A stretch of DNA of 64,000 nucleotides from Pontibacter ramchanderi (GCF_002846395.1 NZ_PJMU01000001.1:1488001-1552000); one strand, 5' to 3'; positions 52,841 to 62,517 are shown, counted from the stretch's first letter. Translations and numbers: made by a program. Notes: generated from the sequence alone by a model not told the origin.

Positions 52841-52877
52841 AGTACCTTGTTTTACATAGTACCTTTTAATAACTTTG
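52841..52877 (+). promoter_or_regulatory. Promoter and possible operator of padR
   Basis: TTG at 52847-52849, a 20-bp spacer and TAACTTTG at 52870-52877 fit the Bacteroidota -33/-7 consensus. Two direct copies of AGTACCTT (52841-52848 and 52858-52865, 17 bp apart) overlap the -33 element and the spacer, where a repressor would act. PadR autoregulation is inferred. Confidence 0.55.
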
Positions 52878-52900
52878 CTTCAACATTAAACGGAATCATC

Positions 52901-53245
52901 ATGAAAGTAGAAAACACACAAGTGCAGATGCGGAAGGGAATTCTGGAATTCTGCATCCTGGAGATTATCGCTCGTGGTGAGGTATATGCATCCGATATGT
53001 TGGAGGAGCTGACAGCTGCCAAGATGATAGTAGTGGAGGGTACACTCTACCCACTGCTTACTCGCCTCAAGAACGCGGGGCTTCTCGACTATAGTTGGGT
53101 CGAATCTACCTCAGGGCCACCCCGCAAGTATTACACGCTTACCGAGACCGGGCGCACATTTCTGGACCAACTCCGGGAAACATGGGGCGAACTGGTAGCT
53201 TCCACCGAATTCATCATCCAAAACAAGAAAGCGCAGCAATTATGA
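52901..53245 (+). CDS. PadR-family transcriptional regulator
   Basis: This winged-helix repressor of 114 aa has the PadR core MRKGILEFCILEIIARGEVYASDML, with the wing near SGPPRKYYTLTETG. The ATG at 52901 (MKVENTQVQ) is chosen because it follows the promoter at the right distance; an upstream in-frame ATG at 52847 would lie inside the promoter. The stop overlaps the next start as ATGA, so the regulator and the PspC-domain protein are made together. Confidence 0.92.
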   Translation: MKVENTQVQMRKGILEFCILEIIARGEVYASDMLEELTAAKMIVVEGTLYPLLTRLKNAGLLDYSWVESTSGPPRKYYTLTETGRTFLDQLRETWGELVASTEFIIQNKKAQQL

Positions 53246-55761
53246 AAAAGAACATAAACGTCAACCTGCAAGGCATCATCTTCCACATTGAGGAGGATGG
53301 GTATGAGCAACTTAGCCGCTATCTTTCCTCTATCCGCCACTATTTCTCGAGCTACGAAGGGCACGAGGAGATCGTGGCAGACATTGAGGCCCGTATCGCG
53401 GAGATCTTTTCAACGCGCCTTTCCCCAAGCAAGCAAGTTATAACGCAAGAAGATGTGCAGGCACTTATCGCACAGATGGGCAACGTGACCGACTTCGAGA
53501 TTTTGGAGCCAATGGATGAGGAGATGCCGCATGGCAGGCAAGCCTACACCGCCGGTGCTACAGAGCCAGGGTATGCCGAGGCAGGAACTGCCGCAGCAGC
53601 CGCTACTGCAGCCCGCCCAAGGCGCCTCTACCGCGACGTGAGCCGCAAAGTGGTAAGCGGTGTTTCGGCAGGTATAGCCAACTACCTCAATGTGGACCCA
53701 GTCTGGATTCGACTGATCTTCGTGTTCCTGGTGATCGGCACGCCGATAACAGAAGGTATTTCTGGTTCCTTCGGCCTGATCCTCTACATCATCCTCTGGA
53801 TTGCGTTGCCAGTGAACTATACCTTGCCTGAGATCACAGTGAAGAAACTCTTCCGCGACCCGGACGACAAAAAACTGGCTGGCGTGGCAAGTGGTATCGC
53901 CAAGTATTTCGGAGTGGATGTGGCCGTTATCCGTATCCTGTTCCTAGCCCTGATCTTTGCGGGCGGCTTTGGTATACTGGCTTACATCATCCTCTGGGTA
54001 GCGGTCCCGGAGGCGGCCAGCCTAACCGAGCGTATGCAAATGCAGGGCAACCCCGTTACGCTGGCCAGTATTGAGCACTCGCTCAAGGAAAACCTAAACA
54101 TGAAGGACCAGAACGGTGAAGAAAGCACGGCTGCCAAAGTACTGCTGCTGCCTTTTCGCATCATCTCGCAGGTGATCAACTGGCTTGGCCGTGGTTTAGG
54201 CCCCATACTTGCCGTCCTGATCACACTCATAAGAGTAGCTGCAGGTATAATTCTGCTGGTTATCTCACTTAGCCTGACAGTGGCACTTTTCACCTCCCTG
54301 TTTGTGACGCTAGGTATAGTGGATGCTGACTCGACGTTCATGATGGGTGAATTTCCGGCCTCCGTGCTCCTGGAGGGCTTTCCCCGGCTCGGACTGGTGG
54401 CAGGTTTTTTTGTAGGCCTCATCCCGATTCTGTTCCTGATCCTGCTGGCCATTGGCCTCTTGGCAAAGCGCTTCTTTATGCGCCCGTTGGTAGGCTGGTC
54501 TTTGTTCGGTATCTGGCTGATCAGCTTGTTCACCATGATCGCCTTTATCGCGGCGCACGCCGAAAACTTCCGTCGCTCCGGCGAGGTCGTAACCTCCCAG
54601 TCATTCCCGGTAGGTCCGTACCCGACCATTACGCTGGATGGGTATAACACGAACTCGGCTTATGAAAACCGTATCTATTTTGATTTGCAAAGCCACAGCG
54701 GCTCGAATGTAGAAGTACAGCAGCGCCTGCAGGCCAAGGGTAAGACGGAGGCCGAAGCGCAGCAAAATGCCCGCATGGTAACCTACCGTGTGGTGCAGAC
54801 CGACTCAACGCTCCGTTTCGACGACAGCTTTGAATTTGCTCAAGGAGCCGCCTACCGCAGTCAGCGCATCGACGTAACACTGATGATACCGCAGGACAAG
54901 CAACTGCGCCTGACCAATAACTTCCTGCGCATGGTGCCAAGCAGCGCTTTCGAAGAAGAGTATAGCCGTGAGAAAACCCTGCGCAACCTGTGGCAGGTAA
55001 AAGGCAACCTGCTCAGCTGCATCACCTGCGCCTCCGACACGCTCGATGTAGCCGACAGTGATTTCACTTACAATGCCGCTGCAACGATGGGGGCCGGTGG
55101 AAGTGTGCTGATGAACGAAGCAGAGTATAGCTCGAACAAGCAGACTTACGACTTCAGTGACTTCGACGCCGTTACGGTGAACGGGGCCTACCATGTGCAG
55201 ATCACGCAGGGCAGCAAATACAGCATCACAGCCAGCGGCGACGCCGACGACCTGAAAAAACTGGAAATCCGCAAGAGAGGCGACGAACTGGTAATTGAGC
55301 ACGAGGACCGCACCATCAAATTGTTCGACAGACAGAAGACTGTACTGATTCAGATTGTGGTACCCGAGCTGCGTAGCCTTGACCTGAACGGGGCGATCAA
55401 AGCGGACATCGGACACATCAAAACCAACAGCCTCAACCTTGCCCTAATGGGTGCCACGCAGGCCTTTGTAGATGTGAATGTGAATAGACTGAAAGCCGAT
55501 ATAGCGGGTGCCTCCAAAAGCACTTTCACTGGTCGTGCCGATGATGTGGACATGGACATTGCAGGTGCCAGCAAGTTGGACGCCTCCAGACTGATTGCCA
55601 ACACGGTGGAAATTGAAGCTGCAGGCGCATGCTCTGCCGATGTACACGCCACCAACACCCTACGGGCCGACGCTGCAGGTGCCAGCAAAGTGCGCTACAA
55701 GGGCAATCCGAGCAACGTGATCACGGATGTTGGGGGAGCCAGCAAAGTGTCGCGCATGTAG
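53242..55761 (+). CDS. Membrane protein with two PspC domains and a C-terminal DUF2807 domain
   Basis: This 839-aa protein begins with a soluble helical region (1-110, ending in an Ala-rich linker). Two PspC domains follow, one at about 117-180 (VSGVSAGIANYLNVDPVWIRLIFVF, shown as GVSAGIANYLNVDP) and one at about 200-250 (GVASGIAKYFGVDVAVIRILF). Three to four further membrane helices are at about 300-440. The C-terminal part (about 590-839) is a right-handed-helix DUF2807/head-GIN type repeat domain with recurring AGASK motifs. PspC proteins are linked to envelope-stress sensing. The pairing with PadR recalls similar stress loci in Bacteroidota and Firmicutes. The function is not established. 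Confidence 0.85.
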   Translation: MKKNINVNLQGIIFHIEEDGYEQLSRYLSSIRHYFSSYEGHEEIVADIEARIAEIFSTRLSPSKQVITQEDVQALIAQMGNVTDFEILEPMDEEMPHGRQAYTAGATEPGYAEAGTAAAAATAARPRRLYRDVSRKVVSGVSAGIANYLNVDPVWIRLIFVFLVIGTPITEGISGSFGLILYIILWIALPVNYTLPEITVKKLFRDPDDKKLAGVASGIAKYFGVDVAVIRILFLALIFAGGFGILAYIILWVAVPEAASLTERMQMQGNPVTLASIEHSLKENLNMKDQNGEESTAAKVLLLPFRIISQVINWLGRGLGPILAVLITLIRVAAGIILLVISLSLTVALFTSLFVTLGIVDADSTFMMGEFPASVLLEGFPRLGLVAGFFVGLIPILFLILLAIGLLAKRFFMRPLVGWSLFGIWLISLFTMIAFIAAHAENFRRSGEVVTSQSFPVGPYPTITLDGYNTNSAYENRIYFDLQSHSGSNVEVQQRLQAKGKTEAEAQQNARMVTYRVVQTDSTLRFDDSFEFAQGAAYRSQRIDVTLMIPQDKQLRLTNNFLRMVPSSAFEEEYSREKTLRNLWQVKGNLLSCITCASDTLDVADSDFTYNAAATMGAGGSVLMNEAEYSSNKQTYDFSDFDAVTVNGAYHVQITQGSKYSITASGDADDLKKLEIRKRGDELVIEHEDRTIKLFDRQKTVLIQIVVPELRSLDLNGAIKADIGHIKTNSLNLALMGATQAFVDVNVNRLKADIAGASKSTFTGRADDVDMDIAGASKLDASRLIANTVEIEAAGACSADVHATNTLRADAAGASKVRYKGNPSNVITDVGGASKVSRM

Positions 55762-55888
55762 AAGCTTTACAACAAAAAGGGATAGGCCATTTGGCTTATC
55801 CCTTTTCTATACCTTTTATACCTGCCTCTTAGTACAAAATAAAACTATATACCCCATTGCAGGTGCTATACCTGAGCGATCTGTTTGT

Positions 55889-57316
55889 TTAGTTGTTTGG
55901 TGAGTTTATCTGGCGAAGCCCCAGTTCTTCCCCTTTTTTTAGGAGGAAGGCGAAGGCTTCGTCAAACTCGTTTTTAACGGTTCCTTCCAAGATGGCCTCT
56001 GTCAGGGCCTCTTTCAGTACTCCCACTGTTTTAGATGGCTTCAGGTCGAAGGTTGCCATGATGATCTCACCTGTAATCACCGGCTGGAAGTTGCGCAGTT
56101 TGTCGCTCTCCTCTACCTCAATCAGTCGCTTCTCCACCTTATCGAAATTCTGCAGATAGCGCTTTACCTTATTGTCGTTTTTGGAAGTGATGTCGGCGCG
56201 GCACAGTTTCATCAACGCGTCTATGTCATCCCCCGTCTCAAACAGGAGTCTGCGGATGGCGGAGTCGGTCACGGTGTCTTTAACCAGCGCAATCGGCCTC
56301 AGGTGCAGGCGCACAAGCTTCTGCACGAACTTCATGTGCTCGTTCAGCGGCAGTTTCAGGTCTTTGAACAGCTTGGGCACCATACGGGCGCCGCGCTCTT
56401 CGTGTCCGTGAAAGGTCCAGCCTACTTTTTCGTGGTAGCGCTTTGTATCGGGCTTGGCAATGTCGTGCATGATGGCAGACCAGCGCAACCACAGGTCATC
56501 CGACACTTCCGCCACATTGTCGAGTACCTGCAGGGTATGGTAGAAGTTGTCCTTGTGCGAATTGCCTTTGATGGTCTCCACCCCCTGCAGTTCCGCCATT
56601 TTGGGGAAGATGAGCTGCAACAGCCCGGAGGCAAATAACAACTTAAAGCCATAGGAAGGCACCGGCGACAGCACGATCTTGTTCAGTTCGTCGGTGATCC
56701 GCTCCTGCGACACAATCTTGATGCGCTCCTTGTTGTCGATGATGGCATCAAAGGTCTCCGGGTCTATGTCGAAATTGAGTTGGGAGGCGAATCGGATGGC
56801 GCGCATCATGCGCAGCGGGTCATCTGAGAACGTGATGCCTGGCTCGAGCGGCGTGCGGATGAGCTTGCGCTTCATGTCCTTCAGGCCATCGAAGCGGTCG
56901 ATCAGTTGTCCGTAAGTGCCCTCGTTCAGGCTTATACCAAGGGCATTGATAGTAAAGTCGCGGCGTTTGAGGTCATCTTCCAGCGTACCGGTCTCCACTT
57001 CAGGTTTGCGGGAATGCTCCTGGTAAGACTCTTTGCGGGCGCCTACAAACTCTACTTCCCACTCGCCGGAGCGGAGCATGGCCGTACCGAAATGTTTGAA
57101 AACCGACACCTTTGGTTTGTGCGGCAACTTCTGCGATACCCGCTCAGCCAGCTCAATGCCATTGCCCACGCACACTACATCTATATCTTTGGAGGGCCTT
57201 TTCAGCACCAAATCACGTACAAAGCCCCCAATCACGTAGGCGTCTACACCTACCTCAGCGGCAGCAGCGGCCACAGTATCGAATATGGGGTGCTCTGGTA
57301 ATCTTATTGTATCCAT
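55889..57316 (-). CDS. CCA tRNA nucleotidyltransferase / poly(A) polymerase family protein with HD domain
   Basis: This 475-aa enzyme adds or repairs the tRNA 3-prime CCA end. The nucleotidyltransferase motif GGFVRD plus DIDVV carries the catalytic aspartates. The flexible-loop region is RRDFTINALGI, and the neck has the ATP/CTP-selecting segment. A C-terminal HD-type domain is seen at IMHDIAKPDT. In Bacteroidota one such enzyme usually does the whole CCA job, so a CCA role is preferred to poly(A) polymerase. The 134-nt gap to the next gene shows only one TATACCT word. Confidence 0.92.
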   Translation of the reverse strand: MDTIRLPEHPIFDTVAAAAAEVGVDAYVIGGFVRDLVLKRPSKDIDVVCVGNGIELAERVSQKLPHKPKVSVFKHFGTAMLRSGEWEVEFVGARKESYQEHSRKPEVETGTLEDDLKRRDFTINALGISLNEGTYGQLIDRFDGLKDMKRKLIRTPLEPGITFSDDPLRMMRAIRFASQLNFDIDPETFDAIIDNKERIKIVSQERITDELNKIVLSPVPSYGFKLLFASGLLQLIFPKMAELQGVETIKGNSHKDNFYHTLQVLDNVAEVSDDLWLRWSAIMHDIAKPDTKRYHEKVGWTFHGHEERGARMVPKLFKDLKLPLNEHMKFVQKLVRLHLRPIALVKDTVTDSAIRRLLFETGDDIDALMKLCRADITSKNDNKVKRYLQNFDKVEKRLIEVEESDKLRNFQPVITGEIIMATFDLKPSKTVGVLKEALTEAILEGTVKNEFDEAFAFLLKKGEELGLRQINSPNN

Positions 57317-57450
57317 TCAGAAAAATCAAAACCTCGGGGAGTGCTCATGCGCATACCCGAGGCACAAAAGTAAAGAGATAAATTCAGAGCATTGGCAAAA
57401 TTTAGACACCAGGCTCCAAACATCAGGAATAGCGGATGCTATACCTGGCC

Positions 57451-58023
57451 TTATTCCCGGATTATCGTCTGCTTGCCCTTTTCATCAATCCTGATAATGC
57501 AGGACGGCCGCGATTCCACCTCTTCTTCCTGCCGCCACTGCACCACGTAATCCACACGCTCTTTTATAGTGTCAGATATTTCCGCGAAGGTACGTGGGGA
57601 AGGTTCGCCGCTCACGTTAGCCGAGGTAGATACCAGTGGGCGACCAATCTGTTGCATCAGGCGATGGCAGAATTCGTCATTGGCAATGCGTATACCGATG
57701 CTGCCATCTTCGGCAATCAGTTCCTTGGGCAAGTTTTGCGCACCCGACAGCACAAAGGTCGTTGGGCGCTCCTGCGATTCGACCAGCTTCTCGAAATCTT
57801 CCGGAACAGACTCGATATAGCGGCGAAGCATTTCCACATTGCTCATCAATACGATCATCGACTTCGACTCCTCCCGCTCCTTGATCTTGTAGATCTTCTT
57901 CACGGCCTCCGCATTCTCAGCATCGCAGCCGATGCCCCATACCGTATCGGTCGGGTATAGAATCACGTTGCCAACCAGCAATTCCTCTTCCGCCGCCTGT
58001 ACCTGTTTCACCAATTGGTTCAT
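57451..58023 (-). CDS. L-threonylcarbamoyladenylate synthase (Sua5/YciO/YrdC family)
   Basis: This cytosolic enzyme makes threonylcarbamoyl-AMP for t6A37 modification of tRNAs that read ANN codons. The family core is LYPTDTVWGIGCDA (ATP/threonine site), KIKEREESKSM (basic patch) and LVSTSANVSGEPSP. At 190 aa it is the short TsaC-like form without the extra Sua5 domain. It lies downstream of the methylmalonyl-CoA epimerase gene, with a heptad-repeat spacer between them. Confidence 0.93.
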   Translation of the reverse strand: MNQLVKQVQAAEEELLVGNVILYPTDTVWGIGCDAENAEAVKKIYKIKEREESKSMIVLMSNVEMLRRYIESVPEDFEKLVESQERPTTFVLSGAQNLPKELIAEDGSIGIRIANDEFCHRLMQQIGRPLVSTSANVSGEPSPRTFAEISDTIKERVDYVVQWRQEEEVESRPSCIIRIDEKGKQTIIRE

Positions 58024-58030
58024 ATCTTCA

Positions 58031-58124
58031 TTGTTAATTGTTAATTGTCAATTGTTGATTCTCTCCTTACGATTGCTCCACAATATTTGGGGAAAACAAC
58101 CAGCAATAAACAATCAACAATTTA
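58031..58124. repeat. Degenerate heptad inverted repeat between mce and tsaC
   Basis: The left arm gttaatt-gttaatt-gtcaatt-gttgatt (58033-58060) faces a shorter right arm aataaac-aatcaac-aattta across about 40 nt. The right arm runs into the mce stop codon. Confidence 0.6.
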
Positions 58125-58523
58125 CTTCATCTCCTGCGTCAGTTCTACCAGCACGCCGTTGGCACTTTTTGGGTGCACGAAGCACACTAGCTTATTGTCG
58201 GCGCCTTTCTTGGGCGTTTCGTTGAGAAGCGTAAAGCCTTCGCTTTTGAGTCGCTCCATTTCGGCCAGAATATCTTCTACCTCGAAGGCAATGTGGTGTA
58301 TCCCCTCTCCGCGCTTCTCGATAAACTTACTGATGGCGCTGTCAGGGGTTGTGCCTTCCAGAAGCTCTATCTTAGTACCTCCTACCTTAAAGAAAGAGGT
58401 GTTTACTGCCTCTGACTCCACAAACTCGGTTTTGTAAGGCTCCACGCCCAGCAGCTTAAAATAAAGGGCATTCGCCTCACCAAAATTTTTAACTGCTATA
58501 CCTATATGTTCTACGTTTACCAT
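58122..58523 (-). CDS. mce: Methylmalonyl-CoA epimerase
   Basis: This small vicinal-oxygen-chelate enzyme racemises methylmalonyl-CoA on the route from propionyl-CoA to succinyl-CoA. The 133-aa protein shows the metal ligands in VEHIGIAVKN (H7), GEGIHHIAFEVED and GVLVELTQ (E). It is divergent from iscS. Its product feeds the TCA cycle. Confidence 0.93.
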   Translation of the reverse strand: MVNVEHIGIAVKNFGEANALYFKLLGVEPYKTEFVESEAVNTSFFKVGGTKIELLEGTTPDSAISKFIEKRGEGIHHIAFEVEDILAEMERLKSEGFTLLNETPKKGADNKLVCFVHPKSANGVLVELTQEMK

Positions 58524-58560
58524 TTTGTATTTGTAATTAGTCTAAGTAACCTTTTTTTGT

Positions 58561-58568
58561 TAATTTTG
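58561..58568 (+). promoter_or_regulatory. Putative -7 element of the isc operon
   Basis: TAATTTTG matches TAnnTTTG about 73 nt before the iscS ATG. The nearest TTG lies 27 bp upstream, more than the usual 19-21, so this is only a candidate. Confidence 0.35.
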
Positions 58569-58640
58569 CAGGGAATTCAAAACTAATAATTTCTCACAAC
58601 TGTTAATCAGACAGGATAAAAAGAGATAAAAAATAGTGAT

Positions 58641-59855
58641 ATGCTAACATTTCCGATATACTTAGACAACAACGCCACTACACCGCTGGACCCGCGTGTG
58701 CTGGAGGCCATGATGCCATACTTCACTGGTAAGTTTGGTAACGCCGCTTCCCGTAACCACGCTTTTGGCTGGCATGCTGAGGAGGCTGTTGACTATGCAC
58801 GTGAGCAAATCGCCTCACTTATCAACTGTTCACCAAAAGAAATCATCTTCACATCGGGTGCCACGGAGTCTGACAACCTGGCCATCAAAGGTGTGTTTGA
58901 GATGTACGCCTCTAAAGGTAACCACATCATTACGGCTACCACCGAGCACAAAGCAGTACTGGATACTTGCAAGCACATCGAGAAAATCGGTGGCAAGGTA
59001 ACGTACCTGCCAGTGAACGCGGAAGGTCTGATCGACCTGAAGCAACTGGAAGAAGCCATTACCGACAAGACCATCCTGATCTCGATTATGTATGGTAACA
59101 ACGAAGTGGGTGTGATTCAGCCGATCCGCGAAATTTCTAAAATCGCTAAAAAGCACGGCGTGCTGTTCTTTACAGATGCTACGCAGGCAGTTGGTAAAAT
59201 TCCTGTGGATGTAGAAGCTGATGGCATCGACCTAATGGCGTTCTCTGGTCACAAAATGTACGGCCCGAAAGGTGTCGGTGCACTTTACGTACGCCGCAAA
59301 AACCCGCGTGTGAAAGTTACGGCCCAGATGGACGGTGGCGGACATGAGCGCGGCATGCGTTCCGGCACGCTGAACGTGCCAGGTATCGTTGGCCTTGGTA
59401 AGGCTTGCGAAATTGCCAAACAGGACATGGAAAAAGACACTGCCCGTCTTTCAGCGATGCGTGACCGTCTGGAGCGTGAGTTGCTGACAATCGAGGAGTC
59501 TTACGTGAATGGTTCGCGTGAGCACCGTTTGCCGCACGTTACTAACATCTCCTTTAAGTATGTAGAAGGTGAAGGCCTGATGATGGGCGTGAAAGATATC
59601 GCCGTTTCTTCTGGTTCTGCCTGTACATCAGCCTCTTTAGAACCATCTTACGTACTAAAAGCGTTAGGATTAAGTGACGACCTGGCACACTCTTCGCTGC
59701 GTTTCGGCCTGAGCCGCTTCACTACAGACGAAGAAGTTGACTACGCCATCTCGCACGTGAAAGAGGCTGTTGCCAAACTGCGTGAGATGTCGCCACTGTG
59801 GGAGATGTTCAAAGAAGGCATCGATCTGAACTCAATTGAGTGGGCAGAACATTAA
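58641..59855 (+). CDS. iscS: Cysteine desulfurase IscS
   Basis: This PLP enzyme mobilises sulfur from cysteine for Fe-S cluster assembly. PLP-binding Lys205 ([11 protein letters not shown]) and the active-site Cys328 in the flexible loop SSGSACTSA are at the E. coli IscS positions. The length is 404 aa and it is a group I enzyme. It leads the operon iscS-iscU-(unknown)-iscA. No iscR, hscA, hscB or fdx is present. Confidence 0.97.
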   Translation: MLTFPIYLDNNATTPLDPRVLEAMMPYFTGKFGNAASRNHAFGWHAEEAVDYAREQIASLINCSPKEIIFTSGATESDNLAIKGVFEMYASKGNHIITATTEHKAVLDTCKHIEKIGGKVTYLPVNAEGLIDLKQLEEAITDKTILISIMYGNNEVGVIQPIREISKIAKKHGVLFFTDATQAVGKIPVDVEADGIDLMAFSGHKMYGPKGVGALYVRRKNPRVKVTAQMDGGGHERGMRSGTLNVPGIVGLGKACEIAKQDMEKDTARLSAMRDRLERELLTIEESYVNGSREHRLPHVTNISFKYVEGEGLMMGVKDIAVSSGSACTSASLEPSYVLKALGLSDDLAHSSLRFGLSRFTTDEEVDYAISHVKEAVAKLREMSPLWEMFKEGIDLNSIEWAEH

Positions 59856-59857
59856 TC

Positions 59858-59944
59858 AATTAAGAATTAGGAATGAGGAATTAAGAACGACTTAAATCTT
59901 CACTCCTAATTCAATTCATAATTCTTAATTCGTAATTCTTAATT
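59858..59944. repeat. Degenerate heptad inverted repeat between iscS and iscU
   Basis: The left arm aattaag-aattagg-aatgagg-aattaag starts 2 nt past the iscS stop. The right arm ends aattctt-aattcgt-aattctt-aatt. The words are reverse complements (aattaag/cttaatt), and the same word family occurs at the sdhA-sdhB junction. Confidence 0.65.
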
Positions 59945-59956
59945 AATCATAAAGCC

Positions 59957-60370
59957 ATGGCTTATTCAGATAAAGTAATTGACCATTATAACAACCCACG
60001 CAACGTTGGTACGCTTGATAAAGCGAAGAACAACGTGGGTACTGGCCTTGTAGGTGCGCCTGAGTGCGGTGACGTAATGCGCCTCCAGATTGAAGTAGAC
60101 GAAAACCAGATCATCACCGATGCGAAGTTCAAGACCTTCGGCTGTGGTTCTGCTATCGCTTCTTCTTCTTTGGCTACTGAGTGGCTGAAAGGCAAGTCTG
60201 TTGACGAGGCCCTTGCCATAGACAACATGGACATTGTGGAAGAACTGGCATTGCCGCCTGTGAAAATCCACTGCTCTGTACTGGCGGAAGACGCGATTAA
60301 GTCTGCCATCAACGACTACAGAGTAAAGAACGGCCTTCCAGCACTGGAAATGCCTAAGTCTCACCACTAA
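59957..60370 (+). CDS. iscU: Fe-S cluster assembly scaffold IscU
   Basis: IscU is the scaffold on which [2Fe-2S] clusters are built. Its three cysteines are C37 (APECGD), C63 (FGCGSA) and C106 (KIHCS), with Asp39. The chaperone-recognition motif LPPVK (99-103) is intact, although no hscA gene is near. The length of 137 aa is normal and the start is ATG in MAYSDKVIDHY. Confidence 0.97.
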   Translation: MAYSDKVIDHYNNPRNVGTLDKAKNNVGTGLVGAPECGDVMRLQIEVDENQIITDAKFKTFGCGSAIASSSLATEWLKGKSVDEALAIDNMDIVEELALPPVKIHCSVLAEDAIKSAINDYRVKNGLPALEMPKSHH

Positions 60371-60385
60371 GAAACAGACTCGCGC

Positions 60386-60793
60386 ATGGAGTCAACGACT
60401 GAGGTGCACGTAGAAAGTGCCCGCATTCAAAAGCAGATTGAGAACCACTTAGGCTTAAGCGGTGACAGTCTGCTTTTCGAATTCAGACCGATGGATAACA
60501 AAGTGCGTCTGGACCTGATTACGGTAAATCCACGTCACTTGCAGTCGTTCCTGTTTCACACAGAAATAGGGTATGACAAAGTGGACGCGCTCCGTAAAAT
60601 GTGGGACTATGTGCAGAGTTACAAGGAAAAGGAGAGCCCTTACACGGTACAGTGGATGGCTCGCGGAGACAAGGAGTTGAACACTTCTTACTTCCGTGCC
60701 CGTAACATGTACGAGGCGCTCGACAAGCTATACTTTGGTCGAGACATGAACACGATTACTGTATTCAGTGTGGTGCTGAATCCGGTGTCTTAA
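60386..60793 (+). CDS. Conserved-looking protein of unknown function inside the isc operon
   Basis: I do not recognise this 135-aa protein. It starts 16 nt after iscU and ends 13 nt before iscA, so it must be cotranscribed. It is soluble, has no cysteine and no histidine cluster (so it cannot ligate a cluster by itself), and alternates strands and helices. Notable segments are LLFEFRPMDNKVRLDLITV, SFLFHTEIGYDKVDALRKMWDYV and YFRARNMYEALDKLYFGRD. Its position suggests an adaptor or regulator of Fe-S assembly, perhaps standing in for a missing IscX/HscB-type partner. Confidence 0.75.
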   Translation: MESTTEVHVESARIQKQIENHLGLSGDSLLFEFRPMDNKVRLDLITVNPRHLQSFLFHTEIGYDKVDALRKMWDYVQSYKEKESPYTVQWMARGDKELNTSYFRARNMYEALDKLYFGRDMNTITVFSVVLNPVS

Positions 60794-60805
60794 AAAAGAA
60801 TTGTT

Positions 60806-61132
60806 ATGATAACAGTATCAGATAAAGCAAAAGAGAAAGTATTGAAGCTGAAGCAAGACGCGCAGCTCGACGATACGTTTCGCCTGCGCGCATCTGTAGC
60901 CGGGGGCGGTTGCTCTGGTCTCTCCTACAACCTCGACTTTGACGATGAGGTGAAGCCGATGGACCAAGAGTTTGAAGACAAAGGCGTGAAAGTGGTAGTA
61001 GATATGAAGAGCTTCCTATACCTAGCCGGTACCGAACTCGACTTTTCGGACGGCTTAAACGGAAAGGGCTTCTTCTTCAATAACCCGAACGCCTCCCGCA
61101 CCTGCGGTTGCGGCGACAGTTTCTCCGTTTAA
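60806..61132 (+). CDS. iscA: A-type Fe-S carrier IscA/ErpA family
   Basis: This protein carries Fe-S clusters from IscU to apo-proteins. The three conserved cysteines are C36 (GGGCSG) and the C-terminal pair C100 and C102 (TCGCGDSF). The length is 108 aa. It is the last gene of the operon; a long hairpin follows. Confidence 0.95.
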   Translation: MITVSDKAKEKVLKLKQDAQLDDTFRLRASVAGGGCSGLSYNLDFDDEVKPMDQEFEDKGVKVVVDMKSFLYLAGTELDFSDGLNGKGFFFNNPNASRTCGCGDSFSV

Positions 61133-61154
61133 CAAAGACAGCAGCTTATACAGA

Positions 61155-61190
61155 GCAGAAGAGCCAGTTAGAAATAACTGGCTCTTCTGC
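61155..61190. terminator. Long hairpin between iscA and the converging surface-protein gene
   Basis: A perfect 16-bp stem (gcagaagagccagtta with taactggctcttctgc) has a GAAA tetraloop. There is no strong T run, but the stem stability and position between convergent genes make termination likely. Confidence 0.75.
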
Positions 61191-61224
61191 ATTTAGACCT
61201 ATTATAGGTTCTTGTAATTAAAGC

Positions 61225-62517
61225 TTATCTCTTCAGGAATCGTAACGTCTGCTTCTCCCCTACCCCGTCAGATAGGACCAAGGTATAGTTTCCATGACCT
61301 AGTAGACTTACATCTAAAGCATGCGTGTATCCTTTCAGGCTTTGGCGCAGCACCACTCGCCCCATTTTGTCATACACAGCGGCATCGTAGGTTAAGTGAG
61401 CAAGTGGTAATTCTACTCTTAGCTCCTGTTGAGCCAGGGTCGGGTATGCCATGGCAGACTTGGCTTGCTGGTTCGTAACAGCCACTATTTGATAATAGGT
61501 ATAGGACAGATCTTCGTCCACTTGCTTCAATCGATAATACGACGTGCCGATCAGCGGTTCGCGGTCTTGAAAGGTATAATTGGTTGTCAGACTCGTAGTG
61601 CCACGCGCGTTTACAACTCCGATTTTGGTAAAGCTCTTTGCGTCGGCACTGCGCTCAATTTCAAAATGCTTGCTTTCATGCTCAGAGGCTGTTGTCCAGT
61701 TCAACTCAACAGCTTTGGCTACCGGACGGACCGTAAATTTAGTCAGTTCCACTGGCAGCGGCACAAAATCGGGTTCAATATGCCAAGCGACCTTCACATC
61801 GTCAATGGCAAGTCCGTGGTCTTGTTCAAGTTCATCGGGGTCGTACCAGCGAAGCATTACATAGTACCCATTAGGTATAGCTTTGGGCAAGGTATAAGTG
61901 AACTCTTTGCGATTTTCAGCAGCATTGCCGTCAACATGGCCTGCTTTTCTTTTGATGACTGGACTATTAAATTGAAGGGATGGGACTGTGGTCCAGCCTG
62001 GGGTGCTGAGTTTTACTGTCAGATTGAAAGAGGATGGGTATTCAGCAATGGCATAAGTGAATAGCAGACGCTGCACATCTGTATTTATACTCCCAGCTCG
62101 CCACTGCTCGGCAGCGAAGGCAATGTCAAGCGCTGTGATTGTTTTGCCAGAAGTATTGTGCAGCAACAGGTTATATGTAAACTCACCTGGTGTATCTGCA
62201 GTTATACCACCTAATGCTCTATCTGGCGAATTTGTGTGTCCATAACTGTAAAGTCCACCCGTATTGGATGAGCCGTTATTGATATTGATAGTGTTCCCAG
62301 CTTTTGACCGATGAACCACTCAACCGTCAGGTATAAACGCATCCTTACCTAACTCAGCAGTTGTTCCTGTTGCCGGCAAGGTGTTGAAATCCTGGGTATA
62401 GGTCGTAACAAGCCGCCCCATCTCCACAGATTGTGCATGCGAGGTAAAAATCCATGTGCACATCACCAACAAAAGATACAATTTTGTATCTCTTGTCTTG
62501 GCTAAAAACTTTTTCAT
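61225..62517 (-). pseudogene. T9SS-sorted surface protein interrupted by an in-frame TGA
   Basis: One frame of about 430 codons is broken by a single TGA at 62322-62320. The part before it (65 aa) has a signal peptide (LYLLLVMCTWIFTSHAQ) and a start of domain ending AFIPDG. The part after it continues in the same frame (VVHRSKAGNT), then a beta-sandwich region and a fibronectin-like segment (AVELNWTTASEHESKHFEIER). A typical T9SS C-terminal sorting domain follows (YPTLAQQELRVELPL to the end). TGG (Trp) at the TGA position would restore a natural protein. It may be a recent pseudogene, a phase-off allele, or a sequencing error. Confidence 0.8.

Noticed and set aside
62320..62322. Selenocysteine or programmed read-through at the in-frame TGA
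   Set aside because: No selenoprotein family, no hairpin of SECIS type just downstream and no Sec machinery is seen. The context fits a lost Trp codon instead.
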